In this document: positions 24,511-36,561 of the stretch, in pieces
Layout of the letters: each line of letters begins with the position of its first letter
Numbering within the stretch: position 1 is the stretch's first letter
Origin: Aricia agestis
Lineage: Eukaryota; Arthropoda; Insecta; Lepidoptera; Lycaenidae
Length of the DNA: 64,000 nt
Reading direction: 5' to 3'
Assembly (NCBI RefSeq): GCF_905147365.1
Contig: NC_056428.1
Location: 3,316,001 to 3,380,000 of the forward strand
Position numbers and translations under genes: made by a program
The notes under the pieces: generated by a model
What the model saw: the letters and a program-made list of their open reading frames with translations, nothing else
The model's database searches: none
What the model was told of the DNA's origin: nothing

Positions 24511-25177
24511 ATCGTGAACGAATTTGCAATTAATGTTAATTAATATTAAGTATTAATATTCCACGGGAATACCACGGAAACCATAATAACTAATAAGTAT
24601 TATAGTAAGGCTTTTTGGTTTCAGGATTTTTTTTTTATAATTGAACAAAAAATCTTCAACGATATTATTTCAAACAGATCTTTTAAGTTTTGCGGCTTGG
24701 CTAAATTTTTGATAAAATTACAGCATTATTATTAAATAAATGTATTCTGAACAACATAATATTAATATTTCTTCCATTATTTTATTCATATTTTTATTAC
24801 ATTTTTTTCTTTTTAACTACATTTTATTACATTATGTAACCGACAAGGTGACATTTTTGATCTTGTCAGTGTGTCACGAGGAAATCATTTGACCCTAGAT
24901 AGTGTATCTTCTTTTTTGCGTTTTACGTAAGTTCTGTACATTAAATATTTTGTCTTATCGATTCGGCTGTAACATTGTAGCAGTTTTAATGTTTATAAAA
25001 CATAGGCCCATTAATATAAGAAATTAGGTACTTTTGTTGAAGAGATTAAGCATTTGCAAGACGACTCGGGTAACAAATGCATTTGTTAAAATATACGGCT
25101 AAACTTCAAAGACTCTTGCATCGTTGTCAGTCTCGAGTTGCAATAATTTACTATTATTTATTCAACTAATGCACTTA
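24511..25177. other. No gene; one arm of an inverted duplication at the end
   Basis: AT-rich. Bases 25125-25177 (GTCTCGAGTTGCAATAATTT...) are repeated in reverse complement at 25317-25372 inside the adjacent Helitron. Confidence 0.5.
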
Positions 25178-25501
25178 TCTTATACTTATATAAAATTATC
25201 GTGTCACAAATCACAATGTTAGCCGCGTACTCCTCCGAAACGGCTTTGCTGATTTTAACCAAATTTTATATGCATATTCAGTGGGTCTGAGAATCGGCTA
25301 CTGGGTACTTATTATATTGATAAGTGCATTTGTTGAATAAATAATAGTAAACTATTACAACTCGAGACTGACGGCGACCATTGTTTGTGAGACGGGATAG
25401 CGATGGACGTTGCCATGGTGACATACTTATTTAGTCACTTCAATAAAATAATATAGGCGAAATACTTTATATGGCAAAGAAACGTTTGCCGGGACAGCTA
25501 G
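25178..25501 (+). mobile_element. Helitron with a foldback of its own flank
   Basis: TCTTATACTTATATAAAATT after A at the 5' end and GCCGGGACAGCTAG before T at the 3' end match the complete copy at 55059-55292. An extra internal segment (25317-25372) is the reverse complement of the DNA just upstream of the element (25125-25177). Confidence 0.75.
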
Positions 25502-25631
25502 TATCAATATAAAAAGTAGCCAGTAGCCGATTCTCAGCCCTGCTGTATACGCATATAAAATTTGGTAAAAATCAGTAAAGCCGTTTCGGAGGAGTACGGT
25601 AACTAACATTGTGACACGAGAATTTTATATA
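25502..25631 (-). mobile_element. Minus-strand Helitron 5' end, cut by the satellite element
   Basis: The reverse complement reads TATATAAAATTCTCGTGTCA ... GTACTCCTCCGAAACGGCTT, the 5' end of the 55059 family. It stops at 25631, where the 9.3 kb element starts, and its outermost bases reappear at 34962-34975 (ATTATATAAGATAA). It therefore marks the target site of that insertion. Confidence 0.75.
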
Positions 25632-26410
25632 TGTTACGCTCAAAGACCGAAATCGCTCAATGAGCGAAAAAATGGCTCACAACGCGTTGTGGTCACAGTG
25701 AAACAGCCACGACGCGAAATTCGCGTCGTGGCTCTAATGAAAACGGCCACGACGCGTTCTGGCAATCACAAAAAGACCATAACGCGAAATTCGTGTCGTG
25801 GCTGATATGCTATTCGTTTTTCTTGATTTGTTCTTGATTGATTAATCGTCCATAGGTATGGAAGATTATATTTGAATTACCACGCGTACTACAAAATATC
25901 TTTTCTTTTACTAAATCACTGCATAACGTGTTTATCATTATTATTTATAAATATCTATAATTCCATACTATACGTACACCTATGTGAAGTTAGCAACCGA
26001 GTTCAAGGTAAATGATTTTTATATATGTCATTCGATTGTACCCGGAGTGTACCCGATTGTACCGCAATTAAAATCGTTTGTACCTCAATAGGGTAGAAAT
26101 GGGGGGATGGTAAAATTTGCTTAGCAACCGACATAAAGATACCGGAATTTCAATGATGCCATCTGGAAGAGTATCGTTTGTACCGGATTGTACCCGTTTT
26201 TAAAGTTAATTTTTTTTTTATTTTACGAAAAAAAAAACAAAAAAAAAATTCCCTAAAAATAAGGCTTTGTATCTAGTAGAAGGAAAGAAAGTATATAAAG
26301 CAGTTCAAATGTGTAAAAGAAGTTATTTTTTGAGGTAGATTCGTTCGGAATTGACGAATTTTCCAATATCTTACTATAAAAGTCGGAGTTATATTTTGCA
26401 GTTTTTTTGT

Positions 26411-29400
26411 CGTTTGTACCTCGCCAAAACAGAAAGATTATAAAAGAAGATACTATTCACTTTAAATTCACACAAAATTTTTTGAGGTACAAACGATTCT
26501 TCATATAGTAACAACGTCAGAAATTCGATCGGTCTTGACGAATTTTCCTATAACTTACTATAAAACTTTAAGTTAAATTTTGCAACTTTTATCGTTTGTA
26601 CCTCGCCAAAACCGAAAGATTATAAAAGAAGATACTATTCAGTTCATTTTTACGCAAAAAATTTTGAGGTACAAACGATTTTTCATTTAGTAACAACGTC
26701 AGAGATTCGATCAGTCTTGACGAATTTTCGAATATCTTACTATAAAACTCGAAGTCAAATTTTGCAACTTATGTCGTTTGTACCTCGCCAAAACAGAAAA
26801 ATTATTAAAAAAGATACTATTCACTTCATATTCAATCAAAAATTTTTGAGGTACAAACGATTTTTCATATAGTAACAACGTCAGAGATTCGATCGGTCTT
26901 GACGAATTTTCGAATATCTTACTATAAAACTCGAAGTCAAATTTTGCAACTTTTGTCGTTTGTACCTCGCCAAAACAGAAAGATTATAAAAGAAAATACT
27001 ATTCACTTCATATTTTCAAAAAAATATTTGAGGCACAAACGATTTTTCATATAGTAACAACGTCAGAGATTCGATCGGTCTTGACGAATTTTCGAATATC
27101 TTACTATAAAACTCGGAGTCAAATTTTGCAACTTTTGTCGTTTGTACCTCGCCAAAACAGAAAAATTATTAAAAAAGATACTATTCACTTCATATTCACT
27201 CAAAATTTTTTGAGGTACAAACGATTTTTCATTTAGTAACAACGTCAGAGATTCGATCAGTCTTGACGAATTTTCGAATATCTTACTATAAAACTCGAAG
27301 TCAAATTTTGCAACTTTTATCGTTTGTACCTCGCCAAAACTAAGAGATTATAAAAGTAGATATTATTCACTTCATATTTGTATAAAAAATTTTGAGGTAC
27401 AAACGATTTTTCATATAGTAACAACGTCAGAGATTCGATCGGTCTTGACGAATTTTCGAATATCTTACTATAAAACTCGAAGTCAAATTTTGCAACTATT
27501 GTCGTTTGTACCTCGCCAAAAGAGAAAAATTATTAAAGAAAATACTACTCACTTCATATTCACTTAAAATTTTTTGAGGTACAAACGATTTTTCATATAG
27601 TAACAACGTCAGAGATTCGATCGGTCTTGACGAATTTTCGAATATCTTACTATAAAACTCGGAGTCAAATTTTGCAACTTTTATCGTTTGTACCTCGCCA
27701 AAACCGAAAGATTATAAAAGAAGATACTATTCACTTCATATTTCCAAAAAAAAATTTGAGGTACAAACGATTTTTCATATAGTAACAACGTCAGAGATTC
27801 GATCGGTCTTGACGAATTTTCGAATATCTTACTATAAAACTCGGAGTCATATTTTGTAACTTTTATCGTTTGTACCTCGCCAAAACCGAAAGATTATAAA
27901 AGAAAATACTATTCACTTCATATTTACATAAAAAATTTTGAGGTACAAACGATTTTTCATATAGAAACAACGTCAGAGATTCTATCGGTCTTGACGACAT
28001 TTCGAATATCTTACTATAAAACTCGGAGTCAAATTTTGCAACTTTTATCGTTTGTACCTCGCCAAAACCGAAAGATTATAAAAGAAAATACTATTCACTT
28101 CATATTTTCAAAAAAATATTTGAGGCACAAACGATTTTTCATATAGTAACAACGTCAGAGATTCGATCGGTCTTGACGAATTTTCGAATATCTTACTATA
28201 AAACTCGGAGTCAAATTTTGCAACTTTTGTCGTTTGTACCTCGCCAAAACAGAAAAATTATTAAAAAAGATACTATTCACTTCATATTCACTCAAAATTT
28301 TTTGAGGTACAAACGATTTTTCATATAGTAATAACGTCAGAGATTCGATCAGTCTTGACGAATTTTCCAATATCTTACTATAAAACTCGGAGTAAAATTT
28401 TGCAACTTTTATCGTTTGTACCTCGCCAAAACCGAAAGATTATAAAAGAAGATTCTATTCACTTCATATTAACAAAAAAAATTTATAGGTTAAAACGATT
28501 TTTCATATAGTAACAACGTCAGAAATTCGATCGGTCTTGACGAATTTTCCTATAACTTACTATAAAACTTTAAGTTAAATTTTGCAACTTTTATCGTTTG
28601 TACCTCGCCAAAACCGAAAGATTATAAAAGAAGATACTATTCAGTTCATTTTTACGCAAAAAATTTTGAGGTACAAACGATTTTTCATTTAGTAACAACG
28701 TCAGAGATTCGATCAGTCTTGACGAATTTTCGAATATCTTACTATAAAACTCGAAGTCAAATTTTGCAACTTATGTCGTTTGTACCTCGCCAAAACAGAA
28801 AAATTATTAAAAAAGATACTATTCACTTCATATTCAATCAAAAATTTTTGAGGTACAAACGATTTTTCATATAGTAACAACGTCAGAGATTCGATCGGTC
28901 TTGACGAATTTTCGAATATCTTACTATAAAACTCGAAGTCAAATTTTGCAACTTTTGTCGTTTGTACCTCGCCAAAACAGAAAGATTATAAAAGAAAATA
29001 CTATTCACTTCATATTTTCAAAAAAATATTTGAGGCACAAACGATTTTTCATATAGTAACAACGTCAGAGATTCGATCGGTCTTGACGAATTTTCGAATA
29101 TCTTACTATAAAACTCGGAGTCAAATTTTGCAACTTTTGTCGTTTGTACCTCGCCAAAACAGAAAAATTATTAAAAAAGATACTATTCACTTCATATTCA
29201 CTCAAAATTTTTTGAGGTACAAACGATTTTTCATTTAGTAACAACGTCAGAGATTCGATCAGTCTTGACGAATTTTCGAATATCTTACTATAAAACTCGA
29301 AGTCAAATTTTGCAACTTTTATCGTTTGTACCTCGCCAAAACTAAGAGATTATAAAAGTAGATATTATTCACTTCATATTTGTATAAAAAATTTTGAGGT

Positions 29401-31541
29401 ACAAACGATTTTTCATATAGTAACAACGTCAGAGATTCGATCGGTCTTGACGAATTTTCGAATATCTTACTATAAAACTCGAAGTCAAATTTTGCAACTA
29501 TTGTCGTTTGTACCTCGCCAAAAGAGAAAAATTATTAAAGAAAATACTACTCACTTCATATTCACTTAAAATTTTTTGAGGTACAAACGATTTTTCATAT
29601 AGTAACAACGTCAGAGATTCGATCGGTCTTGACGAATTTTCGAATATCTTACTATAAAACTCGGAGTCAAATTTTGCAACTTTTATCGTTTGTACCTCGC
29701 CAAAACCGAAAGATTATAAAAGAAGATACTATTCACTTCATATTTCCAAAAAAAAATTTGAGGTACAAACGATTTTTCATATAGTAACAACGTCAGAGAT
29801 TCGATCGGTCTTGACGAATTTTCGAATATCTTACTATAAAACTCGGAGTCATATTTTGTAACTTTTATCGTTTGTACCTCGCCAAAACCGAAAGATTATA
29901 AAAGAAAATACTATTCACTTCATATTTACATAAAAAATTTTGAGGTACAAACGATTTTTCATATAGAAACAACGTCAGAGATTCTATCGGTCTTGACGAC
30001 ATTTCGAATATCTTACTATAAAACTCGGAGTCAAATTTTGCAACTTTTATCGTTTGTACCTCGCCAAAACCGAAAGATTATAAAAGAAAATACTATTCAC
30101 TTCATATTTTCAAAAAAATATTTGAGGCACAAACGATTTTTCATATAGTAACAACGTCAGAGATTCGATCGGTCTTGACGAATTTTCGAATATCTTACTA
30201 TAAAACTCGGAGTCAAATTTTGCAACTTTTGTCGTTTGTACCTCGCCAAAACAGAAAAATTATTAAAAAAGATACTATTCACTTCATATTCACTCAAAAT
30301 TTTTTGAGGTACAAACGATTTTTCATATAGTAATAACGTCAGAGATTCGATCAGTCTTGACGAATTTTCCAATATCTTACTATAAAACTCGGAGTAAAAT
30401 TTTGCAACTTTTATCGTTTGTACCTCGCCAAAACCGAAAGATTATAAAAGAAGATTCTATTCACTTCATATTAACAAAAAAAATTTATAGGTTAAAACGA
30501 TTTTTCATATAGTAACAACGTCAGATATTCGATCGGTCTTGACGACATTTCGAATATCTTACTATAAAACTCGGAGTCAAATTTTGCAACTTTTATCGTT
30601 TGTACCTCGCCAAAACCGAAAGATTATAAAAGAAAATACTATTCACTTCATATTTTCAAAAAAATATTTGAGGCACAAACGATTTTTCATATAGTAACAA
30701 CGTCAGAGATTCGATCGGTCTTGACGAATTTTCGAATATCTTACTATAAAACTCGGAGTCAAATTTTGCAACTTTTGTCGTTTGTACCTCGCCAAAACAG
30801 AAAAATTATTAAAGAAAATACTACTCACTTCATATTCACTCAAAATTTTTTGAGGTACAAACGATTTTTCATATAGTAACAACGTCAGAGATTCGATCGG
30901 TCTTGACGAATTTTCGAATATCTTACTATAAAACTCGGAGTCAAATTTTGCAACTTTTATCGTTTGTACCTCGCCATAACCGAAAGATTATAAAAGAAGA
31001 TACTATTCACTTTAAATTTCCAAAAAAAAATTTGAGGTACAAACGATTTTTCATATAGTAACAACGTCAGATATTCGATCGGTCTTGACGACATTTCGAA
31101 TATCTTACTATAAAACTCGGAGTCAAATTTTGCAACTTTTATCGTTTGTACCTCGCCAAAACCGAAAGATTATAAAAGAAAATACTATTCACTTCATATT
31201 TTCAAAAAAATATTTGAGGCACAAACGATTTTTCATATAGTAACAACGTCAGAGATTCGATCGGTCTTGACGAATTTTCGAATATCTTACTATAAAACTC
31301 GGAGTCAAATTTTGCAACTTTTATCGTTTGTACCTCGCCAAAACTAAGAGATTATAAAAGTAAAAATTATTCACTTCATATTTGTATAAAAAATTTTGAG
31401 GTACAAACGATTTTTCATATAGTAACAACGTCAGAGATTCGATTGGTCTTGACGAATTTTCGAATATCTTACTATAAAACTCGGAGTCATATTTTGTAAC
31501 TTTTATCGTTTGTACCTCGCCAAAACCGAAAGATTATAAGA
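26411..31541 (+). repeat. 182 bp satellite, left arm (about 28-29 units)
   Basis: The landmark CGTTTGTACCTCGCC recurs at 26411, 26593, 26775, 26957, 27139, 27321, 27503 and so on to 31507, a spacing of exactly 182 on average (5096/28). Each unit also contains GAGGTACAAACGATTTTTCA about 73 bp further on, the inverted form of the landmark, and a conserved block AACGTCAGAGATTCGATC. Units differ from each other by a few percent, mostly in the AT-rich part. Confidence 0.95.
26497..30500. repeat. 2,002 bp higher-order duplication (11 x 182)
   Basis: Bases 26497-28498 are repeated at 28499-30500 with a shift of exactly 2002. Variant-bearing units such as AGTTCATTTTTACGCAAA, ATAGAAACAACGTCAGAGAT and GGTTAAAACGATTTTTC recur at that distance, and I found no mismatch in the stretches compared. 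Equal-unit duplication or unequal exchange is the likely origin. Assembly duplication is possible. Confidence 0.85.
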
Positions 31542-31550
31542 GAAAATAAT

Positions 31551-34133
31551 CGGTTTTGGCGAGGTACAAACGATAAAAGTTGCAAAATTTGACTCCGAGT
31601 TTTATACTAAGATATTCGAAAATTCGTCAAGACCGATCGAATCTCTGACGTTATTACTACTTGAAAAATCGTTTGTACCTCAAATTTTTTTTGGGAAATA
31701 TAAAGTGAATAGTATCTTCTTTTATAATCTTTCGGTTTTGGCGAGGTACAAACGATAAAAGTTGCAAAATTTGACTCCGAGTTTTATAGTAAGATATTCG
31801 AAATGTCGTCAAGACCGATAGAATCTCTGACGTTGTTACTATATGAAAAATCGTTTGTACCTCAAAATTTTTTATGTAAATATGAAGTGAATAGTATCTT
31901 CTTTTATAATCTTTCGGTTTTCGCGAGGTACAAACGATAAAAGTTGCAAAATTTTACTCCGAGTTTTATAGTAAGATATTCGAAATGTCGTCAAGACCGA
32001 TCGAATCTCTGACGTTGTTTCTATATGAAAAATCGTTTGTACCTCAAAATTTTTTATGTAAATATGAAGTGAATAGTATCTTCTTTTATAATCTTTCGGT
32101 TTTGGCGAGGTACAAACGATAAAAGTTGCAAAATTTGACTCCGAGTTTTAAAGTAAGATATTCGAAAATTCGTCAAGACCGATCGAATCTCTGACGTTAT
32201 TACTATATGAAAAATCGTTTGTACCTCAAATTTTTTTTTGGAAATATGAAGTGAATAGTATCTTCTTTTATAATCTTTCGGTTTTGGCGAGGTACAAACG
32301 ATAAAAGTTGCAAAATTTGACTCCGAGTTTTATAGTAAGATATTCGAAATGTCGTCAAGACCGATCGAATATCTGACGTTGTTACTATATGAAAAATCGT
32401 TTTAACCTTTAAATTTTTTTTGTTAATATGAAGTGAATAGAATCTTCTTTTATAATCTTTCGGTTTTGGCGAGGTACAAACGATAAAAGTTGCAAAATTT
32501 TACTCCGAGTTTTATAGTAAGATATTGGAAAATTCGTCAAGACTGATCGAATCTCTGACGTTATTACTATATGAAAAATCGTTTGTACCTCAAAAAATTT
32601 TGAGTGAATATGAAGTGAATAGTATCTTTTTTAATAATTTTTCTGTTTTGGCGAGGTACAAACGACAAAAGTTGCAAAATTTGACTCCGAGTTTTATAGT
32701 AAGATATTCGAAAATTCGTCAAGACCGATCGAATCTCTGACGTTGTTACTATATGAAAAATCGTTTGTGCCTCAAATATTTTTTTGAAAATATAAAGTGA
32801 ATAGTATTTTCTTTTATAATCTTTCGGTTTTGGCGAGGTACAAACGATAAAAGTTGCAAAATTTGACTCCGAGTTTTATAGTAAGATATTCGAAATGTCG
32901 TCAAGACCGATCGAATCTCTGACGTTGTTTCTATATGAAAAATCGTTTGTACCTCAAAATTTTTTATGTAAATATGAAGTGAATAGTATTTTCTTTTATA
33001 ATCTTTCGGTTTTGGCGAGGTACAAACGATAAAAGTTACAAAATATGACTCCGAGTTTTATAGTAAGATATTCGAAAATTCGTCAAGACCGATCGAATCT
33101 CTGACGTTGTTACTATATGAAAAATCGTTTGTACCTCAAATTTTTTTTTGGAAATATGAAGTGAATAGTATCTTCTTTTATAATCTTTCGGTTTTGGCGA
33201 GGTACAAACGATAAAAGTTGCAAAATTTGACTCCGAGTTTTATACTAAGATATTCGAAATGTCGTCAAGACCGATAGAATATCTGACGTTATTACTATAT
33301 GAAAAATCGTTTGTACCTCAAATTTTTTTTGGAAATATGAAGTGAATAGTATCTTCTTTTATAATCTTTCGGTTTTGGCGAGGTACAAACGATAAAAGTT
33401 GCAAAATTTGACTCCGAGTTTTATAGTAAGATATTCGAAATGTCGTCAAGACCGATAGAATATCTGACGTTGTTACTATATGAAAAATCGTTTTAACCTA
33501 TAATTTTTTTTTGTTAATATGAAGTGAATAGAATCTTCTTTTATAATCTTTCGGTTTTGGCGAGGTACAAACGATAAAAGTTGCAAAATTTTACTCCGAG
33601 TTTTATAGTAAGATATTGGAAAATTCGTCAAGACCGATCGAATCTCTGACGTTGTTACTATATGAAAACTCGTTTGTGCCTCAAAAAATTTTGAGTGAAT
33701 ATGAATTGAATAGTATCTTCTTTTATAATCTTTCAATTTTGGCGAGGTACAAACGATAAAAGTTGCAAAATTTAACTCTGACTTTTATAGTAAGATATTG
33801 GAAAATTCGGCAAGACCGATCGAATTTCTGACGTTGTTACTATATGAAAAATCGTTTGTACCTTAAAAAATATTATGTTAAAATAAAGTGAATAGTATCT
33901 TCTTTAATAATCTTTCTGTTTTGGCGAGGTACAAACGATAAAAGTTGCAAAATTTAACTTAAAGTTTTATAGTAAGTTATAGGAAAATTCGTCAAGACCG
34001 ATCGAATTTCTGACGTTGTTACTATATGAAAAATCGTTTGTACCTCAAAACATTTTGTGTGAATTTAAAGTGAATAGTATCTTCTTTTATAATCATTCTG
34101 TTTTAGCGAGGTACAAACGACAAAAAAACTGCA
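31551..34133 (-). repeat. 182 bp satellite, right arm (about 14-15 units, inverted)
   Basis: The same unit in the opposite orientation. GGCGAGGTACAAACG recurs from 31558 to about 34119 with 14 intervals of 182 (net one base short). The apex between the arms is a hairpin: CGTTTGTACCTCGCCAAAAC-CG, about 21 bases, then its complement. One 216 bp segment (32525-32740) is the exact reverse complement of 28155-28370 and 30157-30372. Confidence 0.95.
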
Positions 34134-34560
34134 AAATATAACTCCGACTTTTATAGTAAGATATTGGAAAATTCGTCAAGACCGAACGAATCTACCTCAA
34201 AAAATATCTTCTTTTACACATTTGAACTGCTTTATATACTTTCTTTCCTTCTACTCCATACAAAGCCTTATTTTTAGGGAAAATTTTTTTTTTGTTTTTT
34301 TTTTTCGTAAAATAAAAAAAAAATTACTTTAAAAACGGGTACAATCCGGTACAAACGATACTCTTCCAGATGGCATCATTGAAATTCCGGTATCTTTATG
34401 TCGGTTGCTAAGCAAATTTTACCACCCCCCCATTTCTACCCTATTGAGGTACAAACGATTTTAATTGCGGTACAATCGGGTACACTCCGGGTACAATCGA
34501 ATGACATACATAAAAATCATTTACCTTGAACTCGGTTGCTAACTTCACATAGGTTATACG

Positions 34561-34757
34561 TACTAATATTATTACTGTATGTCTGTCTGGCGCAACGTGT
34601 TATTGTTTGTTGTTGTTGTTTTTTTTAATATAAGGTAATCTGATCTTAATAAATTATAAAAATTTAGCTTTATTTTTATTTATATAATTTAAATATAATA
34701 CTAGTACTAGTTGATGCCCGCATCTACGTTGCGCCAGACGTACAGTAACAATAATAT
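34561..34757. repeat. Inverted-repeat insertion in the right arm only
   Basis: GTACTAATATTATTACTGTA...GTCTGGCGCAACG on the left pairs with CGTTGCGCCAGACGTACAGT-AAC...ATTAGTAC on the right. The corresponding place in the left arm (25852-25982) has unrelated sequence, so the arms are not a simple mirror here. Possibly a MITE that entered after the arms formed. Confidence 0.65.
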
Positions 34758-35113
34758 TAGTACTTAAATCAATCAAGAACAAATCAAGAAAAACGACTAG
34801 CATATCAGCCACGACACGTATTTCGCGTTATGGTCTTTTTGTGATTGCCAGAACGCGTCGTGGCCGTTTTCAGTAGAGCCACGACGCGAATTTCGCGTCG
34901 TGGCTGTTTCACTGTGACCACTACGCGTTGTGAGCCATTTTTTCGGTCTTTGAGCGTAACAATTATATAAGATAAGAAGATAGTAAGTAGATAATCCTGA
35001 TTTTTTACTCTCCCTAATTACAACGAAACTAACGTTAAACACGATTGTACCTCTAGTCCAATCTTCAAGATTATACGTGGACAACACAATACGTGGAAGA
35101 ATATATTATGTAA

Positions 35114-35467
35114 TCTATACATACCTACTCGTATAAAGAAAATTGGAGTGTCTGTTTGTAATATTGAAAGAACCGTTTTTTACTAAATGCATATGAATGT
35201 ATATATAGGGTACAGACACTAAAATAACATTTTTTACAATTTTTGTCTGTATGTCTGTCTGTCTGTTTGTTCCGGCTAATCTCTGAAATGGCTTGAGCGA
35301 TTTTGACGGGACTTTTTTAGACACATAGCTGATGTAGTAAGGAATAACTTAGGCTACTTTTTAACCGACTTCCGAAGAGGAGGATATATTTCACTTTTTT
35401 TATAAAGGAACCTTAAAAAGGGGATTTTTTTTTTGCTGACGCGTACGAAGTCGCGGGTAACAGCTAG
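35114..35467 (+). mobile_element. Non-autonomous Helitron, 354 bp
   Basis: TCTATACATACCTACTCGTA after A at the 5' end; GAAGTCGCGGGTAACAGCTAG before T at the 3' end. Contains a TCTGTCTG run and the word ACCGACTTCCGAAGAGGAGG. Confidence 0.75.
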
Positions 35468-35502
35468 TTATTAATATAATATTACGCCCATCCAACAATA
35501 TC

Positions 35503-35543
35503 GCCGCCGCGCGCCGCCGCGCGCCGCCGCGACGCCGCGCGCC
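35503..35543. repeat. GC-rich CGCCGC simple repeat
   Basis: Repeats of GCCGCCGCGC in otherwise AT-rich DNA. Confidence 0.8.
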
Positions 35544-35865
35544 GTGTGTAGACAGCCAGAGGTGAGTTTCGGTAATTTTCCCTATTGTACGGTTCAAGTC
35601 ACTTAATCTCGATATTTTCAATAGGCAATATTATGAATATTCAATATGGCGCCACTGCCGTGGCCGGCCCTGTTACATATATTTCATACATTTTACACTC
35701 ATTACCATAATGCTCTCGTTTACCATCTTACACCTACGCGCTACGTGATTTCGACATGGAAGTGTATATTCAGGATATAAAAACTTAACCAAAATTACTT
35801 AATAGCAAGTATTTTAATAAGATGAAACCGACTTCAAAATGTATGTACTTAATTAATAATTAAAA

Positions 35866-36513
35866 CTAGCGATCGCCCAAATGGTCGAAATTCGACCTTA
35901 GTTTCGACGACATTAGGACCTACCTATATTTTGTAAAACAATATTGACTTTATCATATTTTTTTTCAACTATTGTCTCTAGGACTCAGCTGATCTCAGAC
36001 TGGCCGTGTAAGCATTGTCTAATAGTATCTAAAGACGGGACAATTTGTCGTTTCGATCGATCGTCAAGAAAATCGTCCAATCGATCTTTTGAACGTAAAA
36101 TCGTTTGCGATATTGCTACACACATACAATTTGTCGTTCGATTTTAACATCGAGGAGACAAATCGTTACGATAATTGTCCCGTGTATGGCCAACTTTAGA
36201 TTCAATAAAAAAACTATAATCCATTTTCAATTTGTCATCTTGTTGTCAACATACTTCAACCATAAAAGAGTATAATTCGTATGTATAGGCTTGTCACAAA
36301 AATCTGCCATCTTTTTTAGTAGTCGTAGTGTGTGACGTGTGTAACGTTTTATTTGTTAAAAATATATTATATAATAAAAGCATAATTTTAAAATGATATT
36401 GGCTCGATGCACTCCTTCTCCATTATAAACTATAACTGTGCGAAATTTCATGCACCTACGTTTCCCCATTTTTCGTAAAAAGGGTTACAAAGTTTTTCTC
36501 TCACGTATTAATT
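35866..36513 (-). mobile_element. Helitron, minus strand, carrying a MITE
   Basis: The 3' end (...GGGCGATCG-CTAG in reverse) lies at 35866 beside A. The body is colinear with 17030-19070. It retains the uninterrupted site AAACTATAACTGTGC near 36427-36441. The 5' end is degraded after CTCACGTATTAATT. An insertion occupies 36032-36195. Confidence 0.75.
36032..36195. mobile_element. MITE nested in Helitron
   Basis: Relative to the 17030 copy (ATAGTATCTAAGATTCAA) this copy has about 164 extra bases between TCTAA and GATTCAA. The insert has partial inverted repeats GACGGGACAATTTGTCG / GATAATTGTCCCGTG and several TCGATC words. A TAA/TTA-type target is possible but not certain. Confidence 0.7.
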
Positions 36514-36561
36514 CACTTAAATCGGACTTGTAGTTCCAGAGATATACGAACACAAACATAA

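Larger units (their letters stand above)
25632..34961. mobile_element. 9.3 kb foldback element with satellite-filled arms
   Basis: The outer inverted repeats are TGTTACGCTCAAAGACCGAA (left) and the complement at right ending TTTGAGCGTAACA. The flanks TTTATATA (25624-25631) and ATTATATA (34962-34969) form a 7-8 bp target duplication. Inward, both arms share a block of CCACGACGCG/CGCGTCGTGG palindromes, then a dissimilar spacer, then a block rich in TTGTACC words with a poly-A/poly-T tract, then the 182 bp satellite. The arms are 5.9 kb and 3.4 kb, meeting at about 31541. No transposase or other gene is inside. The structure resembles Foldback/Galileo-type transposons, whose long inverted repeats hold tandem subrepeats. 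Superfamily is not settled (hAT, P or Mutator-like are possible). Confidence 0.8.

Noticed and set aside
26411..31541. CRISPR-like array
   Set aside because: The whole 182 bp unit repeats; there are no variable spacers between short constant repeats, and the organism is an animal.
28155..32740. Three identical 71-codon frames in the satellite array
   Set aside because: The frame is open only because the repeat unit happens to lack stops there. It recurs with the 2,002 bp duplication and in inverted orientation, and most other units do not keep it open.
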